Position numbers and translations under genes: made by a program. Shown here in pieces: positions 14,346-20,372 of a DNA stretch of 20,372 nt (positions are counted from its first letter, which is position 1; each line of letters starts with the position of its first letter). The DNA comes from Clostridiales bacterium (GTDB taxonomy: Bacteria > Bacillota > Clostridia > Oscillospirales > Oscillospiraceae). Under the pieces are notes generated by a model. The model had not been told where the DNA came from and did not search any database. It worked only from the letters and a program-made list of their open reading frames with translations. The stretch spans positions 1-20,372 of the forward strand of contig DYBS01000017.1 in assembly GCA_019418525.1 (NCBI GenBank), written 5' to 3'.

Positions 14346-15323
14346 TTATCCCCCGATCTGGTTCATGTTGTGGCGCTCGTCCTCCCGCTGCCCGGCGGCG
14401 TCGCAGAAGTGGTGGCGCAGGGGCTTTTGCAGGATGGCGGCGGCGATGGCCTGGTCAATGGCCTCGTCTTCGGCCCCGCTCCGCAGCAGGGCGCGCAGGT
14501 CCACCCCTGTCTCATACTGGAGGCAGGTTTTCAGAAAACCGGTGGCGGTGAGGCGCACCCGGTTGCACTGGTGGCAGAACTGGTGGGTCATGGCGCTGAT
14601 GAAGCCGATCTTTCCCACAAACCCGGGGACGGTAAAGTAGTGCCCCGGTCCGGCCCCCAGGGAGTCGCCGCAGGGGGTCATGGGCCCGAAGGCTTCTTCC
14701 AGCTTGGCGCGGACCTGCTCCTCGGTGCGGCCGGGGAGGTCGCCGCCCAGGCCGATGGGCATGAGCTCGATGTACCGCACCGCCAGGTCGTGGTCCCGGG
14801 CCAGAGCGGCCAGGGGGACCAACTGCTCGTCGTTGTCTCCCATGGGGACGCAGTTGAGCTTCACCCGCAGCCCCGGCGCGGCCAGGGCGGCGTGGAGGCC
14901 CTCCAGGGCCTCGGGCAGTTTGTCCCGCCGGGTGATGGCGGCGTATTGCGCCCGGTCCAGGGTGTCCAGGCTCACGTTCACCGCCGTTAGCCCCGCCGCC
15001 AGCAGGTCGGGGAGCTGGTCGGCCAGCGCGATGCCGTTGGTGGTCATGGCGATGCTCTCGATGCCGTCGATGGCCTTGATGCCCGCCACCAGCTGGGCCA
15101 GTCCCTTTCGGGCCAGAGGCTCGCCGCCGGTGAGGCGGACCTTGCGGATGCCCCGGCGGGCAAAGAGGGTACACAGCCGGATGATCTCCTCGTAGGAGAG
15201 CATATCGTCGTGGGGCATCCACTCCACCCCCTCCGGGGGCATACAGTAGACACAGCGCAGATTACACCGGTCGGTGACTGAGATCCGCAGATAGTCGATG
15301 CTGCGGCCTTGTCCGTCGATCAC
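14346..15323 (-). CDS. moaA: GTP 3',8-cyclase (radical SAM)
   Basis: This enzyme makes 3',8-cyclo-7,8-dihydro-GTP from GTP, the first committed step of molybdopterin synthesis. It is 325 residues, the usual length. The radical SAM cluster motif is CNLRCVYC (Cys20, Cys24, Cys27). The second 4Fe-4S cluster is formed by Cys250, Cys253 and Cys267 in FCHQCNRVRLTATGFLKTCL. The chain ends in the Gly-Gly tail needed for activity (QIGG). RLTGGEPL (63-70) is the SAM-binding motif. The start is GTG at 15323, overlapping the stop of the MoaC-MobB gene (GTGA), so the two are translationally coupled. MoaC, its next partner in the pathway, is encoded immediately upstream. Confidence 0.97.
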   Translation of the reverse strand: MIDGQGRSIDYLRISVTDRCNLRCVYCMPPEGVEWMPHDDMLSYEEIIRLCTLFARRGIRKVRLTGGEPLARKGLAQLVAGIKAIDGIESIAMTTNGIALADQLPDLLAAGLTAVNVSLDTLDRAQYAAITRRDKLPEALEGLHAALAAPGLRVKLNCVPMGDNDEQLVPLAALARDHDLAVRYIELMPIGLGGDLPGRTEEQVRAKLEEAFGPMTPCGDSLGAGPGHYFTVPGFVGKIGFISAMTHQFCHQCNRVRLTATGFLKTCLQYETGVDLRALLRSGAEDEAIDQAIAAAILQKPLRHHFCDAAGQREDERHNMNQIGG

Positions 15324-16297
15324 AGCCGTCCCTCCCGTCCCAGGTAGTCCAGCACGACCTGGGCGGCCTGCTCCCCGTCAAAGGGGATGGAGGGGACCCC
15401 CTCCACGGTCAGATCCAGGTCGGTGACCAGGGCCAGCAGGGTGGCGGGGTCGCACACCGAGGCGTCCGAGTTGCCCTTGCGCACCAGCTCCAGCTTGGGC
15501 CAGGCGGAGTGCTTGAAGCCCTCCAGCAGCACCAGGTCGGCGTCGGGGAAATGGGCGATGAGGTCGTGCTCATCCACCTGGCCCCGGCGTACCACCTTAT
15601 ATTTCTCGCTGTCGAAGATGGCGGTGCCCCAGGCCCCGGCCTCCATGTGGCGGCCGGTGTCGGTGCCGATGGGGTCGGAGAGGAAGGTGTGCCCGTCGTG
15701 CTTGACGGTGGCCACCTTCAGCCCGGCGGCGGTGAGGTGGGGGAGCATGGCGGCGATGAGGGTGGTCTTGCCGGAGTTCTTCACGCCGCTCACCGCCACC
15801 ACGGCGGGGCCGGGGCGGCCGTCGTTGCGGAAGGTGCCGGACTTGCCGCCCTCCTTATAAATAAGGTGGATGTCGGAGATCTCCATCCGCTTGTCCACTG
15901 CCTTGCACATGTCATAGATGGTGAGAAGGGCCACCGACACGCCGGTGAGGGCCTCCATCTCCACGCCGGTCTTGGCGTCCAGCTTGGCGGTGCACTCGGC
16001 CAGCACGGCACACTCCTCGGGGAGGATGGTGAAGTCCACCGAGCAGTGGGCCAGGGCCAGGGGGTGGCACAGGGGGATGAGCTCCGAGGTGCGCTTGGTG
16101 GCCATAATGCCGGCCACCCGGGCCACGCCCAGCACATCGCCCTTGGCGGCGGTGTGGCCGGTGATGGCGTCCAGCACCGCCGGGGAGACCTTGATCTTCC
16201 CCTGGGCCACCGCCAGGCGGTGGGTGGGGGCTTTGGCGGAGACATCCACCATGATGGCGTTGCCTTCGTCGTCGAAGTGATTGAATTTCGGTTCCAT
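15320..16297 (-). CDS. MoaC-MobB fusion (cyclic pyranopterin monophosphate synthase plus P-loop GTPase)
   Basis: A bifunctional protein of 325 residues. Residues 1-158 are a complete MoaC: LIPLCHPLALAHC (73-85), GVEMEALTGVSVALLTIYDMCKA (111-133) and YKEGGKSGTF (147-156), which converts the MoaA product to cyclic pyranopterin monophosphate. Residues 165-325 are MobB: P-loop GVKNSGKT (171-178), TVKHDGH, DTGRHMEAGA and LVLLEGFKHS, a GTP-binding protein that assists formation of the dinucleotide cofactor. Both halves look intact, with no frameshift. The ATG has CAGGAGG about 8 nt upstream and lies 20 nt after moeA. The two activities are separate steps of the pathway, so the fusion probably reflects co-regulation rather than channelling. 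MobB usually works with MobA, which is not in the window. Confidence 0.93.
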   Translation of the reverse strand: MEPKFNHFDDEGNAIMVDVSAKAPTHRLAVAQGKIKVSPAVLDAITGHTAAKGDVLGVARVAGIMATKRTSELIPLCHPLALAHCSVDFTILPEECAVLAECTAKLDAKTGVEMEALTGVSVALLTIYDMCKAVDKRMEISDIHLIYKEGGKSGTFRNDGRPGPAVVAVSGVKNSGKTTLIAAMLPHLTAAGLKVATVKHDGHTFLSDPIGTDTGRHMEAGAWGTAIFDSEKYKVVRRGQVDEHDLIAHFPDADLVLLEGFKHSAWPKLELVRKGNSDASVCDPATLLALVTDLDLTVEGVPSIPFDGEQAAQVVLDYLGREGRL

Positions 16298-16317
16298 GGG
16301 AAAAACCTCCTGAGCGA

Positions 16318-17523
16318 TCAGAGAAGCAGAATTTGGACGGTTTGGCCCGGCTCCACCGGGGGAGAGCCGGCGGGGATGTCCACCAGGCAGTTGCAGCCCA
16401 CCAGGGACGAGAGGAGCCCCGAGGAGTTCTTTCCGGTCAGGGCCACCTTGCCCCGGCGGTACACCCCTCGCAGGAAGCGGCGGCCGGGGCTCTTCTTGGG
16501 AAAGCCGTCCTCCGTCACGGCGGAGAGGGGGAGGAGGGCAAAGTGCTCCTCCCCGGTGAGGGCGGCGAGGAGCGGCCGGGCCAGCAGCTCAAAGGTGGCG
16601 GCGGCGGCGAAGGGATTCCCCGAGAGGGAGAGGACGGGCTTCCCGTTCTTGAGGGAGTACATGGCGGGAGTGCCGGGCTTCAAATTTACCTTCCAGAACA
16701 CCCGCTCCACCCCCAGGAGGGGGAGGGCCTGGTGGAAGATATCCTTGTCTCCGGCGGACACGCCGCCGGTGGTGAGCACCAGATCGCACTCCTCCAGCAG
16801 AGCGGCGATGGTGTCCGCTACCGCCTGGGGCTCGTCGGGGGAGAGGACGCAGCGGAGCTGGGAGATCCCCAGCTCCTTCAGCCGGGCGGCGATCAGGTCC
16901 TGGTTGGAGCCGTAGATCTTTCCGGCGGGGAGAGGGTGGGTCTCGGGGGGGACCACCTCGTCTCCGGTGGAGAGGACCCCCACCACCGGACGGCGGCACA
17001 CGGAGACCTCTCCAATGCCCGCGCTGGCCAGCACGCCGATGGCGGCGGCGTCCAGGCGCGTTCCGGCGGAGAGAAGGACCGTCCCCTCCTTATAATCTTC
17101 GCCCCGGTCACAGTAGTTGGCGTGGGGGGCGAGGGATTCGTAAATGGACACCTGCTCCATTCCGTTGTCGGTGCGCTCGTGCTGGAGCACGCAGTCGCAC
17201 CCCTCGGGCAGCATGGCACCGGTCATGATGCGCATGGCCTCCCCCGCCGCCAGGGGGCGGGAGGGCACCATTCCGGCGTACACCGTCTCCACCACCGGCA
17301 GCACCACCGGGTGCTCCCGGCTAGCCCCTGCCAGGTCGGCCGAGCGCAGGGCGTAGCCGTCCAGGGGGGAGCGGTCAAAGGGGGGCTGGTCCATGGGGGC
17401 GCGGACGTCCCGGGCCAGCGTGCGGCCTAAGGCGTCCATCCGGGGCAAGGTCTCCTCCCCCAGGGGGGAGAGGGAGGAAGTGATGAGGTCCACCGCCTCC
17501 TCCAGCTCGATGCGGGTGCGCAT
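16318..17523 (-). CDS. moeA: Molybdopterin molybdenumtransferase
   Basis: MoeA inserts molybdate into adenylylated molybdopterin, the product of MogA. It is 401 residues, the family length. Visible motifs are PPFDRSPLDGYALRSADL (about 47-64), RIMTGAMLPEG, the MoCF domain segments VGVLSTGDEV, LTTGGVSAGDKD and NLKPGTPAMY, then LSGNPFAAAATFELL and the C-terminal MoeA domain IV. A GGAGG site lies 8 nt before the ATG and within the end of the preceding gene, only 3 nt away, so the two are probably coupled. It is followed by the MoaC-MobB gene after 20 nt. Confidence 0.96.
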   Translation of the reverse strand: MRTRIELEEAVDLITSSLSPLGEETLPRMDALGRTLARDVRAPMDQPPFDRSPLDGYALRSADLAGASREHPVVLPVVETVYAGMVPSRPLAAGEAMRIMTGAMLPEGCDCVLQHERTDNGMEQVSIYESLAPHANYCDRGEDYKEGTVLLSAGTRLDAAAIGVLASAGIGEVSVCRRPVVGVLSTGDEVVPPETHPLPAGKIYGSNQDLIAARLKELGISQLRCVLSPDEPQAVADTIAALLEECDLVLTTGGVSAGDKDIFHQALPLLGVERVFWKVNLKPGTPAMYSLKNGKPVLSLSGNPFAAAATFELLARPLLAALTGEEHFALLPLSAVTEDGFPKKSPGRRFLRGVYRRGKVALTGKNSSGLLSSLVGCNCLVDIPAGSPPVEPGQTVQILLL

Positions 17524-17526
17524 AGC

Positions 17527-18552
17527 TCATTCCTCCTTGCCGAAGGGGCAGATGGGATAGTGGCACTGCTCGCAGCCCAGGCACAGGCCGCCGTGGCCCA
17601 GCCGGGCCAGGTCCGCCTTGGTCACCGGCACGTTGCACAGCACCCGGGGGAGAATGAGGTCGAAGATGGTGGCCTTGGCGTACATGACACAGCCGGGGAG
17701 GCCCATCACCGGCGTGCCGTCGGGGAAGTGGCCCAGGAGGAACATGGCCCCGGGCAGGACGGGAGCGCCGTAGCTGATGACCTCCACGCCGGCGGCCTTG
17801 ATGGCGCCGGGGGTCTGGTCGTCGGGGTCCACACTCATGCCGCCGGTGCAGAGGATGAGGTCCACGCCGCTCTCATGGGCGGCCTGGATGGCGCCGATGA
17901 TCTGCTCCCGGTCATCGGGGACCTTCACCTGGGAGCGGACCTCCACCCCCAGCGCCTCCAGCTTGGCACAGATGACGGGGGTGAACTTGTCCTGAATGCG
18001 GCCATAGAAAACCTCGCTGCCGGTGGTGACGATGGCGGCGGTCTTCCGCACGAAGGGGAGGAGCTCCAGAAGCGGCTTGTCGCCCGCGGCCTGCTCGGCG
18101 GCGCGGACCTTCTCCTCGGCCACTACCAGGGGAATCACTCGCATCCCGGCCAGTTTGTCCCCGGGGTGGACCACCGAGTTGGTGTGGCGGGTGGCGATCA
18201 TGATCTCGTCCAGGCTGTTGACGGCGAAGAGCCGCTCCACATCCACCCGGAAGAGGCCGTGGATGGCGGCCTTGAGCTCGATCTTGCCCTCCTTCACGTC
18301 GGTGGCGGTCATGTGCTCGTTCTCCGCCAGGGCCCGCAGGCGCTGGGCGGCCTCGTCCTCGTGGAGCATGCCCTCGGTCTTTTCCCAGACATAGAGGTGA
18401 TCCTTGCCCATGGAGAGGAGGACGGGGATGTCCTCCTCGGTGACGATGTGGCCCTTGCGGAAGCGGGCGTCCTTGGTGACGCCGGGGATGATCTGGGTGA
18501 GGTCGTGGCAGAGCACATGTCCTACGGCCTGGGTGGTGTCGATGAGCTTCAT
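17527..18552 (-). CDS. Molybdopterin-binding protein with C-terminal cysteine cluster
   Basis: A 341-residue protein of a clostridial MoeA/CinA-related family. The N-terminal half resembles the MoeA N-terminal region (IDTTQAVGHVLCHDLTQIIPG, KGHIVTEEDIPVLLSMG). The MoCF molybdopterin-binding domain lies at about 170-315 (VTTGSEVFYGRIQD, LILCTGGMSVDPDDQTP, VMGLPGCVMYAK). The last 20 residues carry four cysteines, Cys324, Cys327, Cys330 and Cys335 (CLGCEQCHYPICPFG), probably binding a metal or iron-sulfur cluster. Family members typically lie near Moco or molybdenum hydroxylase genes; their reaction is not established as far as I know. It is the first gene of the Moco operon, with AAGGAGG just before the ATG. 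Confidence 0.88.
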   Translation of the reverse strand: MKLIDTTQAVGHVLCHDLTQIIPGVTKDARFRKGHIVTEEDIPVLLSMGKDHLYVWEKTEGMLHEDEAAQRLRALAENEHMTATDVKEGKIELKAAIHGLFRVDVERLFAVNSLDEIMIATRHTNSVVHPGDKLAGMRVIPLVVAEEKVRAAEQAAGDKPLLELLPFVRKTAAIVTTGSEVFYGRIQDKFTPVICAKLEALGVEVRSQVKVPDDREQIIGAIQAAHESGVDLILCTGGMSVDPDDQTPGAIKAAGVEVISYGAPVLPGAMFLLGHFPDGTPVMGLPGCVMYAKATIFDLILPRVLCNVPVTKADLARLGHGGLCLGCEQCHYPICPFGKEE

Positions 18553-18582
18553 AAGGTCCTCCTTCTGTCCTGCGCTTTAGGC

Positions 18583-18613
18583 AAAAAAAGCGCCGCCCAT
18601 GTCAGGCGGCGCT
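18583..18613 (-). terminator. Leader terminator 2 of the Moco operon
   Basis: On the minus strand AGCGCCGCC (18613-18605) pairs with GGCGGCGCT (18597-18589) around a 7-nt loop, followed by seven T. It is a textbook intrinsic terminator placed 30 nt before the first gene of the operon, so it must be bypassed for expression. The A run on the other side makes it potentially bidirectional. Confidence 0.9.
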
Positions 18614-18624
18614 CCCGAATACGG

Positions 18625-18649
18625 AAAAAGCGGGGACGGTAGGTCCCCG
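18625..18649 (-). terminator. Leader terminator 1 of the Moco operon
   Basis: On the minus strand CGGGGAC (18649-18643), loop CTACC and GTCCCCG (18637-18631) are followed by C and five T (18629-18625). It lies between the candidate aptamer and terminator 2. Confidence 0.75.
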
Positions 18650-18657
18650 GGGAAGCG

Positions 18658-18751
18658 ACTCCTTTTCAAGGGAGGAAGGCGGGGCGGTTTCCCATCCCAC
18701 CCGGCGGCGCGGTGCCATAGGCCGGAGCCCTTAGGCACCTTTGCTCGGAGT
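18658..18751 (-). ncRNA. Candidate Moco riboswitch aptamer in the Moco operon leader
   Basis: The minus-strand leader of about 220 nt between the promoter and the first Moco gene folds well. ACTCC (18751-18747) can close with GGAGT (18662-18658). Inside is the hairpin 18739-18711: GGTG/CACC, then an exact 11-nt GAAA-tetraloop receptor (CCTAAG at 18735-18730 and TATGG at 18719-18715), then GGC-TCCG-GCC with a UNCG loop. A second hairpin (18701-18678) has nine pairs, one A-C mismatch and a GAAA tetraloop that could dock into that receptor. As I recall, the published Moco/Tuco riboswitch candidate includes such a tetraloop-receptor pair, and it sits before moa, moe and mod genes. Placement before two terminators suggests an OFF switch. 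I did not verify the conserved core nucleotides. Confidence 0.7.
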
Positions 18752-18780
18752 GCGGTACGATGCAGTTTGAATTTGGTACT

Positions 18781-18809
18781 ATTATACGATAATCCGACGG
18801 AAGTTGCAA
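18781..18809 (-). promoter_or_regulatory. Promoter of the Moco operon
   Basis: On the minus strand: TTGCAA (18809-18804), exactly 17 nt, then TATAAT (18786-18781). This is a strong sigma-A promoter. Transcription should start near 18774, leaving about 220 nt of leader before the first start codon at 18552. Confidence 0.85.
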
Positions 18810-18843
18810 GGCAGGAAAAAAGAAAGCGGGGTAACGAAAATTA

Positions 18844-18852
18844 TGATATACT
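18844..18852 (+). promoter_or_regulatory. Extended -10 promoter of gluQ
   Basis: TGA-TATACT (-10 at 18847-18852) about 30 nt before the gluQ start, with no good -35. It is divergent from the Moco promoter; the two -10 elements are about 60 bp apart. Confidence 0.55.
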
Positions 18853-18888
18853 AGACAGACAACTGCGAGAAGAAAGGAGCGGGAGCGG

Positions 18889-19842
18889 ATGGAGCGGACA
18901 CTCCGGGGGCGCTTTGCCCCCAGTCCCAGCGGGCGGATGCACCTGGGGAATCTGTTTACGGCACTGCTGGCCTGGCTGTCGGTGCGCGCGGCGGGGGGGA
19001 CCATGGTGCTGCGGATGGAGGACCTGGACCCGGACCGCTGTCGGGAGGAGTATGCCCAGGTGCTGGCCGACGATTTAAGGTGGCTGGGGCTGGACTGGGA
19101 CGAGGGGTATCAGAAAGGGGGACCCCACGGCCCCTACCGCCAGAGCGAGCGGACGGCGTATTACGCGTCCTGCTTCCGCCGCCTGGAGGAGCAGGGGCTC
19201 GTCTATCCCTGTTACTGCACCCGGGCCGAGCGGCTGGCCGCCTCCGCGCCCCACCGGGGGGACGGACAGGCGGTGTACAGCGGGCGGTGCCGCACCCTCT
19301 CTCCGGCGGAGCGGGAGGAGCTGGCACGCTCCCGCAATCCGGCCTGGCGGGTCAAGGTATCGGAGGAATCAATGTCTTTTATAGACGGACACCTGGGACC
19401 CTATGAAGAACGGCTGGACAGCGACTGCGGGGACTTTATCGTCCGCCGTTCCGACGGGGTTTATGCCTATCAGCTGGCCGTGGTGGCCGACGACGGGGAC
19501 ATGGAGATCACCCAGGTGGTGCGGGGAGAGGACCTCCTTACCTCCACGCCGCGACAGCTTTACCTCTACCGGCTGCTGGAGCTGGAACCGCCAACCTTCT
19601 ATCATGTGCCCCTGCTGGTGGCGGAGGACGGACGGCGGCTCTCCAAACGGGACGGAGACCTGGATCTGGGGGCCCTGCGGGAGCGCTACACCCCCTGGGA
19701 GCTGACCGGAAAACTGGCGGCCATGGCGGGGCTTCTGGACCGGCCGGAACCGGTGTTGCCGGCGGAATTGACAGAAGAATTCTGCTGGGAAAAGGTCCCG
19801 GCCCACGACATCAAAGTAGGAACTTTTTTGCACACCATTTAA
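18889..19842 (+). CDS. gluQ: Glutamyl-Q tRNA(Asp) synthetase
   Basis: A truncated relative of glutamyl-tRNA synthetase that attaches glutamate to the queuosine base at position 34 of tRNA-Asp, without aminoacylating tRNA. It is 317 residues, covering the catalytic core only and lacking the anticodon-binding half of GltX (about 480 residues). Visible motifs are GRFAPSPSGRMHLGN (7-21, HIGH region), LRMEDLDPDR, a zinc site from Cys108, Cys110, Tyr130 and Cys134, and RLSKRD (250-255, KMSKS equivalent). AAAGGAG lies 9 nt before the ATG. It is divergent from the Moco operon and appears monocistronic; no clear terminator follows before the grdX promoter. Confidence 0.93.
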   Translation: MERTLRGRFAPSPSGRMHLGNLFTALLAWLSVRAAGGTMVLRMEDLDPDRCREEYAQVLADDLRWLGLDWDEGYQKGGPHGPYRQSERTAYYASCFRRLEEQGLVYPCYCTRAERLAASAPHRGDGQAVYSGRCRTLSPAEREELARSRNPAWRVKVSEESMSFIDGHLGPYEERLDSDCGDFIVRRSDGVYAYQLAVVADDGDMEITQVVRGEDLLTSTPRQLYLYRLLELEPPTFYHVPLLVAEDGRRLSKRDGDLDLGALRERYTPWELTGKLAAMAGLLDRPEPVLPAELTEEFCWEKVPAHDIKVGTFLHTI

Positions 19843-19900
19843 ACCATTTGGTCTAAAAATATTAGTTAAATTAAATAATCACGACTTTAAAATTCTAAGG

Positions 19901-19937
19901 GGTTGTATTCAAAAAAACGATATGCTATAATACAACC
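19901..19937 (+). promoter_or_regulatory. grdX promoter embedded in a 9-bp dyad
   Basis: TTGTAT (19903-19908), 17 nt, then extended -10 TGC-TATAAT (19926-19931). The perfect inverted repeat GGTTGTATT (19901-19909) and AATACAACC (19929-19937) overlaps both hexamers, with 19 nt between the arms. The dyad lies upstream of the expected transcription start (about 19938), so it would act at the DNA level, as a repressor or activator site. The sequence 19843-19900 before it is AT-rich and holds nothing recognisable. Confidence 0.65.
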
Positions 19938-19965
19938 ATCGAAAAAACAAATATACTGGATGAAA

Positions 19966-20158
19966 GCTGCGGGAGAGCGCCGGGTGGAAAATCACGCCGG
20001 ACACCGAAGGTATAAAGGTACCATGATTGCCGAGTGGTACTTGAATCTCTCAGGTAACCGTACCGTAGCCGGACAGAGCTCTGAAAAGTCCATGCGCGAG
20101 CATGGCACCGAAGGTGCAACCCCTTGCATGGGGGGAAACTCTCAGGTCCATTACAGAG
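19966..20158 (+). ncRNA. Tandem glycine riboswitch
   Basis: Two glycine aptamers in series. Aptamer 1 is closed by GCTGCGG (19966-19972) with CCGTAGC (20063-20069) and contains the hallmark segments GGGAGAGCGCC, ACACCGAAGG (20001-20010) and GAATCTCTCAGGTA (20043-20055). After the linker GGACAGAG, aptamer 2 (about 20079-20158) repeats the pattern: CACCGAAGGTGCAA (20106-20119) and AAACTCTCAGG, closed by CTCTG (20079-20083) with CAGAG (20154-20158). Such RNAs bind glycine and in Firmicutes precede glycine cleavage or glycine reductase genes. Here it precedes grdX, matching glycine-inducible glycine reduction. Confidence 0.95.
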
Positions 20159-20209
20159 TACGGGGCGGATACAGTTCGCATGATGTATTCATACCCGTAC
20201 TCTGTTTTT
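20153..20209 (+). terminator. Riboswitch-controlled terminator before grdX
   Basis: ACAGAGTACGGG (20153-20164) pairs with CCCGTACTCTGT (20194-20205), enclosing an inner ATACA/TGTAT hairpin, and is followed by five T. Its 5' arm contains the CAGAG that forms aptamer-2 P1, so glycine-bound P1 and this terminator exclude each other. Glycine should therefore allow read-through. Confidence 0.88.
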
Positions 20210-20231
20210 ATCTGCAAAGGAGCGAACCGAC

Positions 20232-20372
20232 GTGCTTTTGGTGACCAACAACGAAAAAGTCCGGGCGGCCTATGGCTCTCTCTGTCCTCTTATGTTCGTG
20301 GACGGTGGACACGCCGAGGTGCTGAAGACAGTCCGGGACTTGGTCCACAAGGGCCACAAGCTGCTGACCCAC
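20232..20372 (+). CDS. grdX: GrdX family protein, first gene of a glycine reductase operon (3' part beyond the window)
   Basis: Only the first 47 codons are in the window. They match the GrdX N-terminus: LLVTNNEKVRAAY, then FVDGGHAEVLKTVRDLVHKG and HKLLTH, the typical end of the first GrdX conserved block. GrdX is a small protein of unknown function that leads grd operons (commonly followed by thioredoxin reductase, thioredoxin and the selenoprotein subunits GrdA/GrdB). The start is GTG with AAAGGAG 9 nt upstream. Its position behind a glycine riboswitch strongly supports the call. The operon is expected to continue to the right with selenocysteine-containing genes, which I cannot see. Confidence 0.85.
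   Translation, partial: MLLVTNNEKVRAAYGSLCPLMFVDGGHAEVLKTVRDLVHKGHKLLTH

Noticed and set aside
18658..18780. Cobalamin, TPP, THF or SAM riboswitch in the Moco leader
   Set aside because: None of their conserved core strings is present; operon content and the tetraloop/receptor pair favour Moco.
18599..19078. Plus-strand open frame across the Moco leader
   Set aside because: Starts inside a terminator loop and runs across the leader RNA and into gluQ in another frame; no independent support.

Overview
The window looks like chromosomal DNA of a high-GC anaerobic Firmicute, probably a Clostridia member of the Oscillospiraceae type (Flavonifractor, Intestinimonas or Lawsonibacter-like). This is an inference from several signs. 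There is an RNase J gene, strong AGGAGG ribosome sites, a DacF-type carboxypeptidase, a GerMN lipoprotein, extended -10 promoters, and a glycine riboswitch in front of grdX, the first gene of glycine reductase (Stickland) operons. I see no mobile element, CRISPR array, tRNA or rRNA, and the content is chromosomal core plus metabolic genes.

Layout. Positions 1-3474 (minus): an operon of a ComEA-like helix-hairpin-helix membrane protein, an OmpR-type response regulator, its histidine kinase, and a GerMN lipoprotein that runs off the left edge. Positions 3490-5701 (plus): dacF with its promoter, then a TetR-family regulator. Positions 5702-7508: a hairpin-rich gap and a sodium/proline symporter (putP) ending in a bidirectional terminator. 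Positions 7507-9567 (minus): RNase J behind a structured leader of about 365 nt that contains an intrinsic terminator close to its promoter. Positions 9660-10319 (plus): a DUF1653 protein and an ArsC/Spx-like protein, closed by a perfect palindromic terminator.

Positions 10322-18809 (minus) form one long molybdenum cofactor operon. In transcription order it is: promoter, structured leader (candidate Moco riboswitch) with two tandem terminators, a molybdopterin-binding protein with a cysteine-rich tail, moeA, a moaC-mobB fusion, moaA, a MOSC-mogA fusion, mop, modA, modB, modC. It joins molybdate import (ModABC), storage or buffering (Mop) and cofactor assembly under what looks like one RNA switch. 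MoaD, MoaE and MobA are not in the window.

Positions 18844-19842 (plus, divergent from the Moco operon): gluQ, which modifies queuosine in tRNA-Asp. Positions 19901-20372: a promoter embedded in a 9-bp dyad, a tandem glycine riboswitch whose terminator competes with aptamer-2 P1 (so a likely ON switch), and the start of grdX, cut by the right edge. Molybdenum cofactor genes close to a glycine reductase operon, plus a proline importer, fit an amino-acid-fermenting gut anaerobe.

I found no unmistakably new system. The best leads are the tandem-terminator Moco leader, the attenuator in the RNase J leader, the two gene fusions, and the dyad over the grdX promoter.
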